Shown here piece by piece: positions 9,013 to 16,823 of a DNA stretch of 41,938 nucleotides (position 1 is the first letter of the stretch; every line of letters starts with the position of its first letter). The DNA is from JBOHTO01 sp050733695 (GTDB taxonomy: Bacteria > Gemmatimonadota > Gemmatimonadetes > Gemmatimonadales > Gemmatimonadaceae). The notes beneath the pieces are model-generated. The model worked only from the letters and a program-made list of their open reading frames with translations. It ran no database searches and had not been told where the DNA came from. The position numbers were made by a program, and so were the translations under genes. Location: NCBI GenBank assembly GCA_050733695.1, contig JBOHTO010000172.1, positions 1-41,938 of the forward strand, in the 5' to 3' direction.

Positions 9013-9468
9013 ATGACATAACTTGTTCGGGGAGCGGCGCTCATGGCCGCAACCATGGGGCTGGCGACCGGGTGTAGCGGTAGTCAGTTATACCCGTGCG
9101 TGCACACCTACGTCGAAGGTATCGTGCACGTTGTCAGCGCAACCGACGCCCGTACCGGCTCGGCGATCGAGCGCATCGCGATCACAGACGTGACAATAGA
9201 CGGGCAGCAGTTGCGCGACCTGGAATACGACCTTTTCGCTAGCATCCCGGTCAACGGGATCGAGCTCCGCGGGGATACTCCATACTGTACGATCGACTGT
9301 GATGTCGGCACGGAGCCTGGTGAGTGGGTGTTCACCGCATCGGCGCCCGGATTCAACGGCACTGAAACTGTTGTCGACGCGGCATACGCCGGCGGCTCCA
9401 AGACCGGCTGTATGTCCACGGCCGAGGATGGAACCGAAGTCTCGATCGTGCTGGAACCGGAAGCGTAG
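9013..9468 (+). pseudogene. Small lipoprotein with an in-frame stop in its signal peptide
   Basis: AGGAGA at about 8999-9004 is a good ribosome site for ATG 9013, but the frame reads M-T-stop (TAA at 9019-9021). It then continues in the same frame as LVRGAALMAATMGLATGCSGS, with no further stop until 9466-9468. This is a lipoprotein signal peptide with Cys after LATG, interrupted at codon 3; one base change (AAA to TAA) would explain it. The remaining 141 codons from ATG 9043 encode a beta-rich domain (TGSAIERIAITDVTIDG, GEWVFTASAPGFNG) like carboxypeptidase-regulatory or transthyretin-type sandwiches, with several Cys. Restart at ATG 9043, where GGGGAG lies 8 nt upstream, is possible but would lack the basic n-region. 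It is a pseudogene, a sequencing error or a restart gene. Confidence 0.6.
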
Positions 9469-9627
9469 ACGCAGGTTGAACAACGGGGGCCGGCTGCCTG
9501 ACCGTGGCGCTCTGCCGTTGCCATTCGCACATCGACTGCACCGTCGATTGCACAATAAAGCGCCCGTCCCCGCTCCATCGCCCGCTCCTGATTGAGGAAC
9601 GCCGAACGCCACCGCTGGAACTTCGCT

Positions 9628-11019
9628 TCACTCCGTGATGACGCTTGGCATTCCCGGTTCCTCCTCCACAACGGCGCTCTCGTGCCCGAGCACCCGTCGG
9701 ACGAATGCGCCCCACCACGCCACGTGCCGTGTCCGGCCGGCGTAGTCCATGAGCGCGGACCATGTCTTCTCGTGCACGGCGCTCCCGCGCTCGATTGCCT
9801 GCTGTGGCGAGATGCCCTCGTGCTTCATCCAGCGACGGCCGATGCGCGCGTGCAGCACTTCGTCGGCCCAGTCGTAGTCGTGGAAGTGCGCCGATAGCGC
9901 GTCGCCTGCCGCGACGGCTGTCTCGTACTCGGAGCGCTTGCCCGTTTCCCCTGGCATGAGCGTCTGCTCGATGCCGTACAGCATCACCTGACGCTCGAGC
10001 GGCGTGGCGTGGATGTTGAGCCGCAGTGCAAAGCCGACGTTGAGCGGGATCGCGCTCCAGTCGATGCCGCGCGCCTCGAGTGCGACCGTGCCGAGCATGG
10101 CGTGACGGGCTTCGTCCCAGAGCTGCCGCGAGTAATCGAGCACGAACTCCCATGGCATCTCCGGGCGTTCGAGGATGATGGACGCGATCATCTCGGGCAC
10201 ATCCATCTCGAGCGTGCGCTTGCAGAGGAGCGCGAGGTTGCGCTCGTCCGCGGGGACGCCGGGGGCGTTGTAGACGGTGTGCGGCGGAAAATCGAAGTCG
10301 TACTGGCCGCGAAAGCGCGCGTCGCGGCGCGGATGCGCGTCGGGCGCGAACGCCGCGGACGCGCGCGGTGGCGGGAGCTCGCCCTGTTCGGCCACGGCTC
10401 GGTGATCGTCGCCAGCGATGCCGCCGGCCTGCATCAGGTACGCTGTGAGATGCCGCGTCCAGCGATCCGCCCGGTCGAGCGCGTTATCATCCCGCGCGCA
10501 CAGTGCCGCGACCGCGCGCTGACCCCAGGCGAGCGCCTGTTCCTGCTCGGCGAGCGCGACGCGCATCAGACGCACGGTCGGCTGATCCGCGAGAGGATTC
10601 GTGCGCGCGATGTGCCCGGCGTACGCGGCCGCCAGGGCACGCCGGCCCACCGTGTAGATCCCGGCGAGCAGTTCGACGGTATCACGCGCGCGAAGCACTT
10701 CCTCGAGAAAAGCGTCCAGCGCCGGGTCGGGAGCGGCGTCCATGCGAGGGGCGGGACTGCGCATCTCTGCGATCCGGCGCAGCAGCGCGTTCGCGTGCTC
10801 GCCGTCCTGCCACTGATGCAGCGCGAGAGCGCACTTGACTTCCCACTCCGGCGTGGCGGGAAGATGGGCGAGGGCGATGAACATCAGGCGCCGTTCGGCC
10901 CAGTGCAGGCGCAGCATCCGGCGCACGTTCTCGGCAACCGGGAATCCGACGCGGGCGGCGCCGGTGTAGTCGGAGAGGCCGGCAAGCTCGGGGATACCGA
11001 TCGATGGAATTGCGCTCAT
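9628..11019 (-). CDS. Ferritin-like di-iron protein with two helical halves
   Basis: A 463-residue all-helical cytoplasmic protein. The C-terminal half carries the complete ferritin-like di-iron pattern: Glu271, Glu303-xx-His306 (WDEARHA), Glu351 and Glu387-xx-His390 (ADEVLHA). The N-terminal half (about 35-180) looks like a second ferritin-like bundle with WAERR, WQDGEHANAL and LAEQEQ, but its ExxH pairs are incomplete, so it is probably structural. Such folds host oxidases, hydroxylases and iron-storage proteins; the reaction here is unknown. The frame is open to 11142, but that extension translates a REP-like repeat (about 11105-11135), so ATG 11019 is preferred; 11058 is also possible. 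Isolated gene, divergent from the glycine-zipper gene. Confidence 0.7.
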   Translation of the reverse strand: MSAIPSIGIPELAGLSDYTGAARVGFPVAENVRRMLRLHWAERRLMFIALAHLPATPEWEVKCALALHQWQDGEHANALLRRIAEMRSPAPRMDAAPDPALDAFLEEVLRARDTVELLAGIYTVGRRALAAAYAGHIARTNPLADQPTVRLMRVALAEQEQALAWGQRAVAALCARDDNALDRADRWTRHLTAYLMQAGGIAGDDHRAVAEQGELPPPRASAAFAPDAHPRRDARFRGQYDFDFPPHTVYNAPGVPADERNLALLCKRTLEMDVPEMIASIILERPEMPWEFVLDYSRQLWDEARHAMLGTVALEARGIDWSAIPLNVGFALRLNIHATPLERQVMLYGIEQTLMPGETGKRSEYETAVAAGDALSAHFHDYDWADEVLHARIGRRWMKHEGISPQQAIERGSAVHEKTWSALMDYAGRTRHVAWWGAFVRRVLGHESAVVEEEPGMPSVITE

Positions 11020-11104
11020 GCCCGGAATCGTGGGCGCGAGCGCGGCGCTGTCAAGCATCGCGGGTACTGAACTTGCCCCTTGATCATATGTGGCTGGAGA
11101 AAAC

Positions 11105-11135
11105 ATGGACTCCCGCCTTCGCTGGAATGAGGACG
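11105..11135 (+). repeat. REP-like palindromic repeat, copy 1
   Basis: An ATGGACTCCCGC half followed by GCTGGAATGAGGACG forms a small imperfect hairpin. The core matches copies near 19230, 21201 and 28851. It lies in the divergent gap before the glycine-zipper gene. Confidence 0.55.
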
Positions 11136-11226
11136 CTTGCAACGGTTACCATGCGTCGCGTGAGGCGGCTGCTGCGGAAATGCGGCGCTGATGGCGCCGG
11201 ATATCACGACCGACAGGGAGGCAGCA

Positions 11227-11766
11227 ATGATCGATGACGACAGGAGGGCGGACCGCGAGAGTGCGCACGATGCCGAGCCGGATGCGGCGGACCTCGTGGG
11301 CGAGGCGGCGGGAGGGATCTCGGGCACGCTCGCCGGCGCCGCGATAGGATCGCTCGGCGGGCCGATCGGTACGGTGATTGGCGGCATCGCGGGCGCGGTC
11401 GGCGGATGGTGGACCGGCCGCGCGATCGCGGAAGCCGCGGATGACTTCAACGAAGATGAGGACAGGTACTACCGCTCCGATTACGACAAGGGAGAGCGCA
11501 AGACCACTGATCGCCCGTACGACGAGGTTCGTCCCGCGTATCAGCTCGGTCACATCGCGGCGCACAATCCCGATTACAAGGGCAGACAGTTCGCCGACGT
11601 CGAAGCCGACCTGCAGAAGGGGTGGAACGACGATCTGCGGCGCGAGTACGGCGACTGGGCGACGGTGCGCCCCTACGCCGAAGTCGCGTACGTCAGGCGC
11701 GTGTCCGCGCGCAAGGGTGGCCGGCCGGATGATCGAGGTGACGAGGACGCGAGCCGGCGGGCGTAG
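11227..11766 (+). CDS. Glycine-zipper protein of unknown function
   Basis: A 179-residue protein. The acidic N-terminus (about 30 residues) is followed by a glycine-zipper hydrophobic segment (GGISGTLAGAAIGSLGGPIG through AGAVGGWW, residues about 32-68). An acidic linker and a soluble C-terminal module follow, with AYQLGHIAAHNPDYKGRQF and YGDWATVRPYAEVAYVR. The Gly pattern suggests a membrane-inserting or oligomerising helix pair. Similar C-terminal modules occur in stress-associated hypothetical proteins, but I cannot name a function. The start at ATG 11227 is chosen over 11191 because GGGAGG lies 5 nt upstream. It converges with the ABC operon, with 19 nt between stops. Confidence 0.75.
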   Translation: MIDDDRRADRESAHDAEPDAADLVGEAAGGISGTLAGAAIGSLGGPIGTVIGGIAGAVGGWWTGRAIAEAADDFNEDEDRYYRSDYDKGERKTTDRPYDEVRPAYQLGHIAAHNPDYKGRQFADVEADLQKGWNDDLRREYGDWATVRPYAEVAYVRRVSARKGGRPDDRGDEDASRRA

Positions 11767-11785
11767 GCACCGTCGGGTACAGCCG

Positions 11786-13354
11786 TCACTCACGCCCCGC
11801 CACATATGTCTCGAAGAATCCAGGCCCTTCACCAGTGAGCGGAACGCCGTCGATGCGTCCGCTCAGCCGGGCGCGCCCCTTCATCTGGACGAAGTATCTG
11901 CGCTCGAGCAGGGGCAGGCTTCCCGACCCGCCCGCATCACCGCGCGCGACGATCGTCTGCGCCATATCCGTCACCGATGCGTCTTCCATGGTCAGTTCCA
12001 GGCGTAGCGTGTCGTCGCCGCGGGCGTCCGCGATGACCGCGCTCGCCGGCACGCGCACTGGCCGGCCATCCACATCGACGACGCTGCCCGGTGTGTAGCG
12101 GATCACGTCGGGACGAAAGATCGCCAGGAAGCCGAGGGAGTCGACGATGTACACGAACAGCGGCGCGGTCGCGGCCACGCTGTCGGGCGGCTGCACCTGA
12201 CCATACAGGATCGTGTATTCGCCCGCGCGCGTCTCGCCCCATTCCCACGTGACACCCCGCCACACTCCCCAGTTGTGATCGTGATACGCCTGCGCGCCCT
12301 CGTACACTTCACAGTCGCCTGTGCTCGTGCCACCACTCGATCGTGCGACGCACAACTGCCCGCTCGCTCTCGCCCTGAGCGCCGGCACGGTGTAGCCGGA
12401 GATGAAATCGCTGCCGTCTCCGCCAACTGACGCGCCCGGGAAGTATGCGCGCGGAGCGGGGGTGACGACCATGTCGACGCTGATCACCCGAGCATCGCTG
12501 GCGGTCTTCCCTTCCTCGCGCGCGAAAGCCCGCACGCGGTAATTCCCATCGGGCATGAGCGTTACGCTCGACGCGTCCATCTCCAGGTCCGGCGTGCTGG
12601 TCGAGAACCGCACGGCGTCGGAGCCCGCGTCCGCGGTGTATCGCACCGTGCGCGTCTCGCCCTGAGCGCCGCGCTGCTCGTGCGTGGTCACGAGCACGCG
12701 CCCTCCCCAGCGTCCGTCGGGAACGTCGCCGCCAACTATGAACGAGATGAACGCCCACCGTCGCGCGTCGTCGCTCAGCACGTTGAAGTAGTGCCATTCA
12801 GCCCAGCTCTCCACGTTCGCGGCATCGGGCGGCGGAACGTGAAAGTGGTCGATGTCGGCGCGGAGTTCCGCTGGCGTGGGCGCGATCCAGCGGCGGTCGA
12901 GCGAGTCGTCCTGCCAGTCGCCTCTGACGACAACGGGCATCCCGCCGACGAGACGCGTCCGCGATGGGATCTCGCCGGACGCGCGCACCGCGTATTCTCT
13001 CCCGTTCGCGCGGAGGTACAACAGCTTTCCCTCGATCTGGGGCGCGACGGCGGTCACGCTGCCGGCCAGTCGGGGCGACGCGAGCAGTTGCAGGTAGATG
13101 AAGCGCGCCTGCGCGATCGAGAAGAAGAGCCCACCGAGTCCGCCGGTCTTCATCACTTCCACGTCGATCCCCGCCGGCAGTACCGTGATATCGCCTCCGC
13201 CCACGAGCCTCTCGTCGCGCGCCTGCGTGACGAGCGCTTCCCCTATCGAGAGCAGCACGATCATCACGCCGACGCCTATCCCGTATCCGGCGAAGAGAAA
13301 CGCGGAGCGCCCGGGATTGCGGGCAACGTTGCGGAAGGCGAGCCGGGCGATCAT
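11786..13354 (-). CDS. Fusion: FtsX-type permease N-terminus with a CrtC/AttH lipocalin-like domain
   Basis: A 522-residue protein with an odd architecture. Residues 1-40 (ARLAFRNVARNPGRSAFL plus one hydrophobic helix) are the standard beginning of a MacB/FtsX-family ABC permease. Residues 45-165 resemble the start of its periplasmic domain. The three C-terminal permease helices are absent. Instead, residues about 184-520 look like a CrtC/AttH double lipocalin: EWHYFNVLSDDARRWAFISF, PDLEMDASSVTL and AYHDHNWGVWRG (357-363 is the conserved His-Asp-His-Asn-Trp). AttH-type proteins are known partners of AttEFG ABC transporters. The product is probably a membrane-anchored periplasmic lipid- or isoprenoid-handling component. 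Its start overlaps the ATPase stop by 4 nt (ATGA at 13351-13354). Confidence 0.75.
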   Translation of the reverse strand: MIARLAFRNVARNPGRSAFLFAGYGIGVGVMIVLLSIGEALVTQARDERLVGGGDITVLPAGIDVEVMKTGGLGGLFFSIAQARFIYLQLLASPRLAGSVTAVAPQIEGKLLYLRANGREYAVRASGEIPSRTRLVGGMPVVVRGDWQDDSLDRRWIAPTPAELRADIDHFHVPPPDAANVESWAEWHYFNVLSDDARRWAFISFIVGGDVPDGRWGGRVLVTTHEQRGAQGETRTVRYTADAGSDAVRFSTSTPDLEMDASSVTLMPDGNYRVRAFAREEGKTASDARVISVDMVVTPAPRAYFPGASVGGDGSDFISGYTVPALRARASGQLCVARSSGGTSTGDCEVYEGAQAYHDHNWGVWRGVTWEWGETRAGEYTILYGQVQPPDSVAATAPLFVYIVDSLGFLAIFRPDVIRYTPGSVVDVDGRPVRVPASAVIADARGDDTLRLELTMEDASVTDMAQTIVARGDAGGSGSLPLLERRYFVQMKGRARLSGRIDGVPLTGEGPGFFETYVAGRE

Positions 13355-14097
13355 CCCGCTCGCCCCTCGCGGACGATCTCGCCATCGCGCATGTGCAGCA
13401 CGCGCCGCGCTGCGCGGGCCAGTCCCTCGTCGTGGGTGACGACGAGAATCGTCGTGCCGTCGCGGTTGAGCCGCTCGATCAGCGCGATCATCTCCGCACC
13501 CGTATGGGCATCGAGCTCGCCCGTGGGCTCGTCCGCGAGCAGGAGTGCCGGCCGGTTTGCAATGGCGCGCGCGATCGCAACGCGCTGCTGTTCGCCGCCC
13601 GAGAGCTGCGACGGCCGGTGCCGCTCCCGGCCGCCGAGGCCCACGTATGAGAGCAGCTCACGCGCACGCGCCTCACGTTCCGCGGCGCGCATCCCCGCCT
13701 CGGCCATTGGCAGTTCGATGTTCTCGGCGGCGGTGAGCGCGGGCACGAGATAGAACCGCTGGAAGACGAAGCCGATCTGGTGCAGGCGGAACCGCGTCGC
13801 CTCGCGGTCCGGGAGCGCGGCAATGTCGCGCCCGTGCATGTGCAGCGTGCCGCTCGTGGGGCGGTCGATCGCGCCAAGCAGATGCATCAGCGTCGACTTC
13901 CCGCATCCGGACGGGCCCACTATCGCGACCAGTTCGCCTTCCTCGATGGTGAGCGTGACGCCACGCACCGCGTGCACCTCCTCGCCGCCGAGCTTGTAGT
14001 CGCGCCTCAGGTCACGCGCTTCGATAAGTGGCCCGCCCGGCAGGTCCGAGCGCGTGGCGGCGTGTCGTGCATCGCCAGCGTTCCGGGCGAGTGTCAT
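13351..14097 (-). CDS. ABC transporter ATP-binding protein, MacB/LolD type
   Basis: A 248-residue nucleotide-binding subunit. Walker A is GPSGCGKST (near 61-69), the Q-loop is FVFQRF, the signature is LSGGEQQRVAIARA, Walker B is ALLLADEPTGELD and the switch His is in VVTHDE. The LADEPTGELD sequence and FxLVPxLTAxEN segment place it with MacB/LolD/FtsE-like ATPases that drive FtsX-type permeases without substrate translocation across the inner membrane. The frame is open much further upstream, but that region belongs to the permease genes. ATG 14097 overlaps the preceding permease stop in an ATGA and gives the normal family length. It energises the permeases at 14094-16217 (inference from operon). 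Confidence 0.95.
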   Translation of the reverse strand: MTLARNAGDARHAATRSDLPGGPLIEARDLRRDYKLGGEEVHAVRGVTLTIEEGELVAIVGPSGCGKSTLMHLLGAIDRPTSGTLHMHGRDIAALPDREATRFRLHQIGFVFQRFYLVPALTAAENIELPMAEAGMRAAEREARARELLSYVGLGGRERHRPSQLSGGEQQRVAIARAIANRPALLLADEPTGELDAHTGAEMIALIERLNRDGTTILVVTHDEGLARAARRVLHMRDGEIVREGRAG

Positions 14098-15275
14098 CCG
14101 ATCGCCTCCTCGCGCAGCGTCGCCGCGATCGGGAGCGACGCGCCCCGCCACGCAGGATAGATTCCTGCGCCCAGCCCCGCGAGCATGAGCAGACCGAGTG
14201 CTGTCCAGACGGAGCTCGGCTGAAAGAGGAAGAAATCGATCGCCGCCGGAAGCCCCGGGAACCGCGAGAGTATCGCGCTCAGATAGCGCGCCGTGGCGAG
14301 GCCGAGGATCAGGCCCAGCGCCGCACCGCTCACACTGATCGCGAATCCCTCGATCGCGATCTGGATCACGATGCGCGCCTTCGACACGCCGATCGCGCGG
14401 AGCACAGCTATCTCGCCCAGCCGCTCGTTCACGGAAACCGTGACCAGCGTTGTCACGAGCAGAAACGCGACCAGCAGGCTCACGGCTCCGAGAATGACGG
14501 CGAGCTGCCGGAAGTAGCTCAATCGTTCGTCCACACTGGCAATCGCGGTCGCCGTGGAGATTGCCTTGACGCGGGGAATGCGCTGCTCGATCCATCTCCG
14601 CGTACGCTCGACATCCACACCTTCGCGCACCCTGACCATGAACAGGGAGGCTCGATCCTCCTTTCCTGCCATCTCCTGAAGAGTGGCGAGCGGCAGTGCG
14701 ACGGCTGGCTGTCCTTCCGCCAGATAGAGGAATCGCGCGATACCCGCGAGGCGCAGCGTGCGGGAGCCGGACGACGTTCGGAGCTGGGGATCGTAGCCCG
14801 CTGACAACCGGATCGTATCGCCGGGCTCTGCACCCGACAGGTTCAGGAATGCACGATTGGCGACGACCGTGGACGGGGCGACCATGTCGGACCCGGACAG
14901 CAGTTCGTAATCGCCTTGCGTTGTCGGGTCCGCACCGAGCGCGAACGCGGTGACATCTCCTCCCACCGTGGTCATGTGCACCGAGGCACCAAGCACAGGG
15001 CTTGTCGCGATTATATCCTCCCTCTCGCGCAGGGCGGCGGCGATCTCGCTCGCGCGAGCGATCGTGGCCTCGGTGTCGAAGGGGAGCGTTCCTCTCGGGG
15101 CGATGCGGAGCTGGAATCCGCGGGTGAGCAGGAGGTCGCGGAACGATTCGCGCATCCCCGTGCCGAGCATCACCATGTCGAGCAGCATCGCCGCCGACAC
15201 TGCCACCCCGAGCACGGCGAACAGGGTGCGGGCGCGGTGGCGACGGAGCGAAGCGGCAGCGAGCAGGAAAGGCAT
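14094..15275 (-). CDS. ABC transporter permease, FtsX/MacB family
   Basis: A 393-residue membrane protein with the complete MacB/FtsX permease layout. There is one N-terminal helix (residues about 17-38, TLFAVLGVAVSAAMLLDMVM), a large periplasmic domain to about 265, and three C-terminal helices (about 270-295, 320-345, 360-380) with the conserved RLGEIAVLRAIGVSKARI cytoplasmic coupling loop. It is probably the second half of a heterodimer with the permease at 15294-16217. It overlaps the downstream ATPase by 4 nt and starts 18 nt after the upstream permease stop, so the set is co-translated. The family extrudes or extracts lipids, lipoproteins or small molecules; the substrate is unknown. 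Confidence 0.93.
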   Translation of the reverse strand: MPFLLAAASLRRHRARTLFAVLGVAVSAAMLLDMVMLGTGMRESFRDLLLTRGFQLRIAPRGTLPFDTEATIARASEIAAALREREDIIATSPVLGASVHMTTVGGDVTAFALGADPTTQGDYELLSGSDMVAPSTVVANRAFLNLSGAEPGDTIRLSAGYDPQLRTSSGSRTLRLAGIARFLYLAEGQPAVALPLATLQEMAGKEDRASLFMVRVREGVDVERTRRWIEQRIPRVKAISTATAIASVDERLSYFRQLAVILGAVSLLVAFLLVTTLVTVSVNERLGEIAVLRAIGVSKARIVIQIAIEGFAISVSGAALGLILGLATARYLSAILSRFPGLPAAIDFFLFQPSSVWTALGLLMLAGLGAGIYPAWRGASLPIAATLREEAIG

Positions 15276-15293
15276 TATTGCACGGGCGACATC

Positions 15294-16217
15294 TCAGCGG
15301 CCGAGCAGCGAGAGCGGGGGCGTGCGCACGAGTCGGAGCGCGGCGAGAAATCCCGCCGCGATGCCGAGCACGAGAGAGAGCGCGACGGCGAGGATGACGA
15401 TGTCCGGCGTGACTACGGAGAACTGCAGTGGCGTCCGGTAGACGCCCTGGTAGTACCAGTTCAGCACTCGAGACATCCCCCACCCGACAAGGATACCGAG
15501 CACGCTCCCGGCGATCGAGATCGCTGCTGCTTCGATCACGACGGAGGTGACCACGGATCTGCGCGAGATCCCGATGAGGCGGAGCGCCGCGACGTCGCGC
15601 CTGCGTTCGTCCACCCTGAGCAGCAGGATGCAGAGCAGGAAGATCGCGCTCGCGACAATCGTGATGACTCCGATCGCACGGTGAAACCGGCTCACGACGA
15701 GGAAGGTCTTCGACGTCTCCACCGCGATGTCCGCCGAGCGGTGCGCCACGAAGCCGAACGCGGCGTCGTTGATCGCTTCGACTGCGTGCCCGGTGCCACG
15801 CTCGCCCGCCGTCGCGACAGCGAAGCGGTCGACCCGGTCACCGTAGCCGATCAGCGACTGCAACTGGCCGAGGTGCAGCCGCACGCGGTACTCCGCGCGT
15901 GCGATTTCCGACGGGTCCGCGCCCCGCGCGACGATCGCGGCTATGCGCACCGTATCGAGAGGACCACCGGGCAGGCCGGCAGCGTGTGCGTGGCCGGCTC
16001 CGTCTCCCATGGCCTCGGCGGCGAGTGCGACACGATCGCCCACGCGCAGTCCGAGGTCACTCGCAAGCCGTTCATCGATCGCGATCGTCCGCTCTTGAGG
16101 GAGGGGGACGGCTCTGCCCTGGCTCACCGACGTGGCCATCGGGCGCATCGTTCCCATCGAGTCCACCACGCCCGCGGCACCAAGCTGGAGCACGCCCGCG
16201 ACGAGGAGAGTCAGCAT
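15294..16217 (-). CDS. ABC transporter permease, FtsX/MacB family (short N-terminus)
   Basis: A permease of about 307 residues. The N-terminal helix (MLTLLVAGVLQLGAAGVV) is followed by a periplasmic domain, then three helices around the loop RRRDVAALRLIGISRRSV typical of FtsX domains. The frame is open to 16394, but that part overlaps the holin-like gene and is Arg/Pro-rich non-protein-like sequence. Between the neighbour's stop and ATG 16217 the only other start is GTG 16223. Either start leaves a first helix with almost no cytoplasmic N-terminus, shorter than usual, so a small 5' frameshift or deletion cannot be excluded. It is the first gene of the four-gene ABC operon (16217 to 11786). 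Confidence 0.82.
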   Translation of the reverse strand: MLTLLVAGVLQLGAAGVVDSMGTMRPMATSVSQGRAVPLPQERTIAIDERLASDLGLRVGDRVALAAEAMGDGAGHAHAAGLPGGPLDTVRIAAIVARGADPSEIARAEYRVRLHLGQLQSLIGYGDRVDRFAVATAGERGTGHAVEAINDAAFGFVAHRSADIAVETSKTFLVVSRFHRAIGVITIVASAIFLLCILLLRVDERRRDVAALRLIGISRRSVVTSVVIEAAAISIAGSVLGILVGWGMSRVLNWYYQGVYRTPLQFSVVTPDIVILAVALSLVLGIAAGFLAALRLVRTPPLSLLGR

Positions 16218-16293
16218 CGCCACGCTGCGAAAACCGCCGCCACGATGACGAGGCGGCGGCGGCCGAGAACGATCACTCTTTCGATCGGATTCC

Positions 16294-16746
16294 CTATGTG
16301 GGCCGCGCGTGCGAGAGCCAGCGCGCGGTTGCCCGCGCTTCGGCGCGAGTCTCCTCGAGGGAGTACGACGGCTCGCTGAGACGCGCGAGGCCAATGCGCA
16401 CCATCATGGCCGCCGCGGCGAGCTCGATCGCGCCGGCGATGAGTGCCCCCGCCCAGAAATTGCCGACGAGCCGCGCGATACCGACCGCAAGAAAGACGGT
16501 GAACGCGGCCATGGCGATGACGGCGACGCCGAAGGAGACGGCGAGCCATATTGCGCCGCGCGTACCCAGGTGCACGCTCTCCCGTACTTCGAGCTTCGCG
16601 AGCCGCATCTCGTCCGACACGAGCCGCTTTGAATCGTCCGTGAGTCGCCGCATGAGGTCGGGGATGCCGACCTCCGGCTCGACAATCACCTGCGCCGGGC
16701 GTGCTGTCACAGCTCCCTCCTGAGTGAACTCCGTCATGGCATCCAC
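16294..16746 (-). CDS. Phage-holin-family / DUF1469-like (holin-X) membrane protein
   Basis: A 150-residue protein. The amphipathic N-terminal part (PDLMRRLTDDSKRLVSDEMR followed by LAKLEVRESV) is followed by two hydrophobic helices (about 64-90 and 98-120) and a short basic C-terminal tail. This is the usual arrangement of the putative holin-X / holin superfamily III proteins that are widespread in bacterial chromosomes and mostly not phage-encoded. Function is not established; envelope or stress roles are suggested for relatives. ATG 16746 or 16737 could be used; no strong ribosome site is visible. It lies 76 nt upstream of the ABC permease start and may share a transcript with it. Confidence 0.75.
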   Translation of the reverse strand: MDAMTEFTQEGAVTARPAQVIVEPEVGIPDLMRRLTDDSKRLVSDEMRLAKLEVRESVHLGTRGAIWLAVSFGVAVIAMAAFTVFLAVGIARLVGNFWAGALIAGAIELAAAAMMVRIGLARLSEPSYSLEETRAEARATARWLSHARPT

Positions 16747-16823
16747 GCGAGACTCGCACTGGTCGTCATGTCCGCCCCCTTCTTCGCTCTACGCCCGCGC
16801 GAAGTGCGCAAGTAGCGTTCCCG

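Noticed and set aside
14098..15483. Upstream extension of the ABC ATPase frame to 15483
   Set aside because: It lies in the permease gene in another frame, is Arg/Pro-rich, and the ATGA overlap at 14094-14097 gives the natural start.
14916..16379. 487-codon plus-strand frame
   Set aside because: Highly charged, compositionally biased antisense of two permease genes; no domain.
16294..16746. Holin-like gene as sign of a prophage
   Set aside because: No other phage gene is present; holin-X-type proteins are common chromosomal genes.
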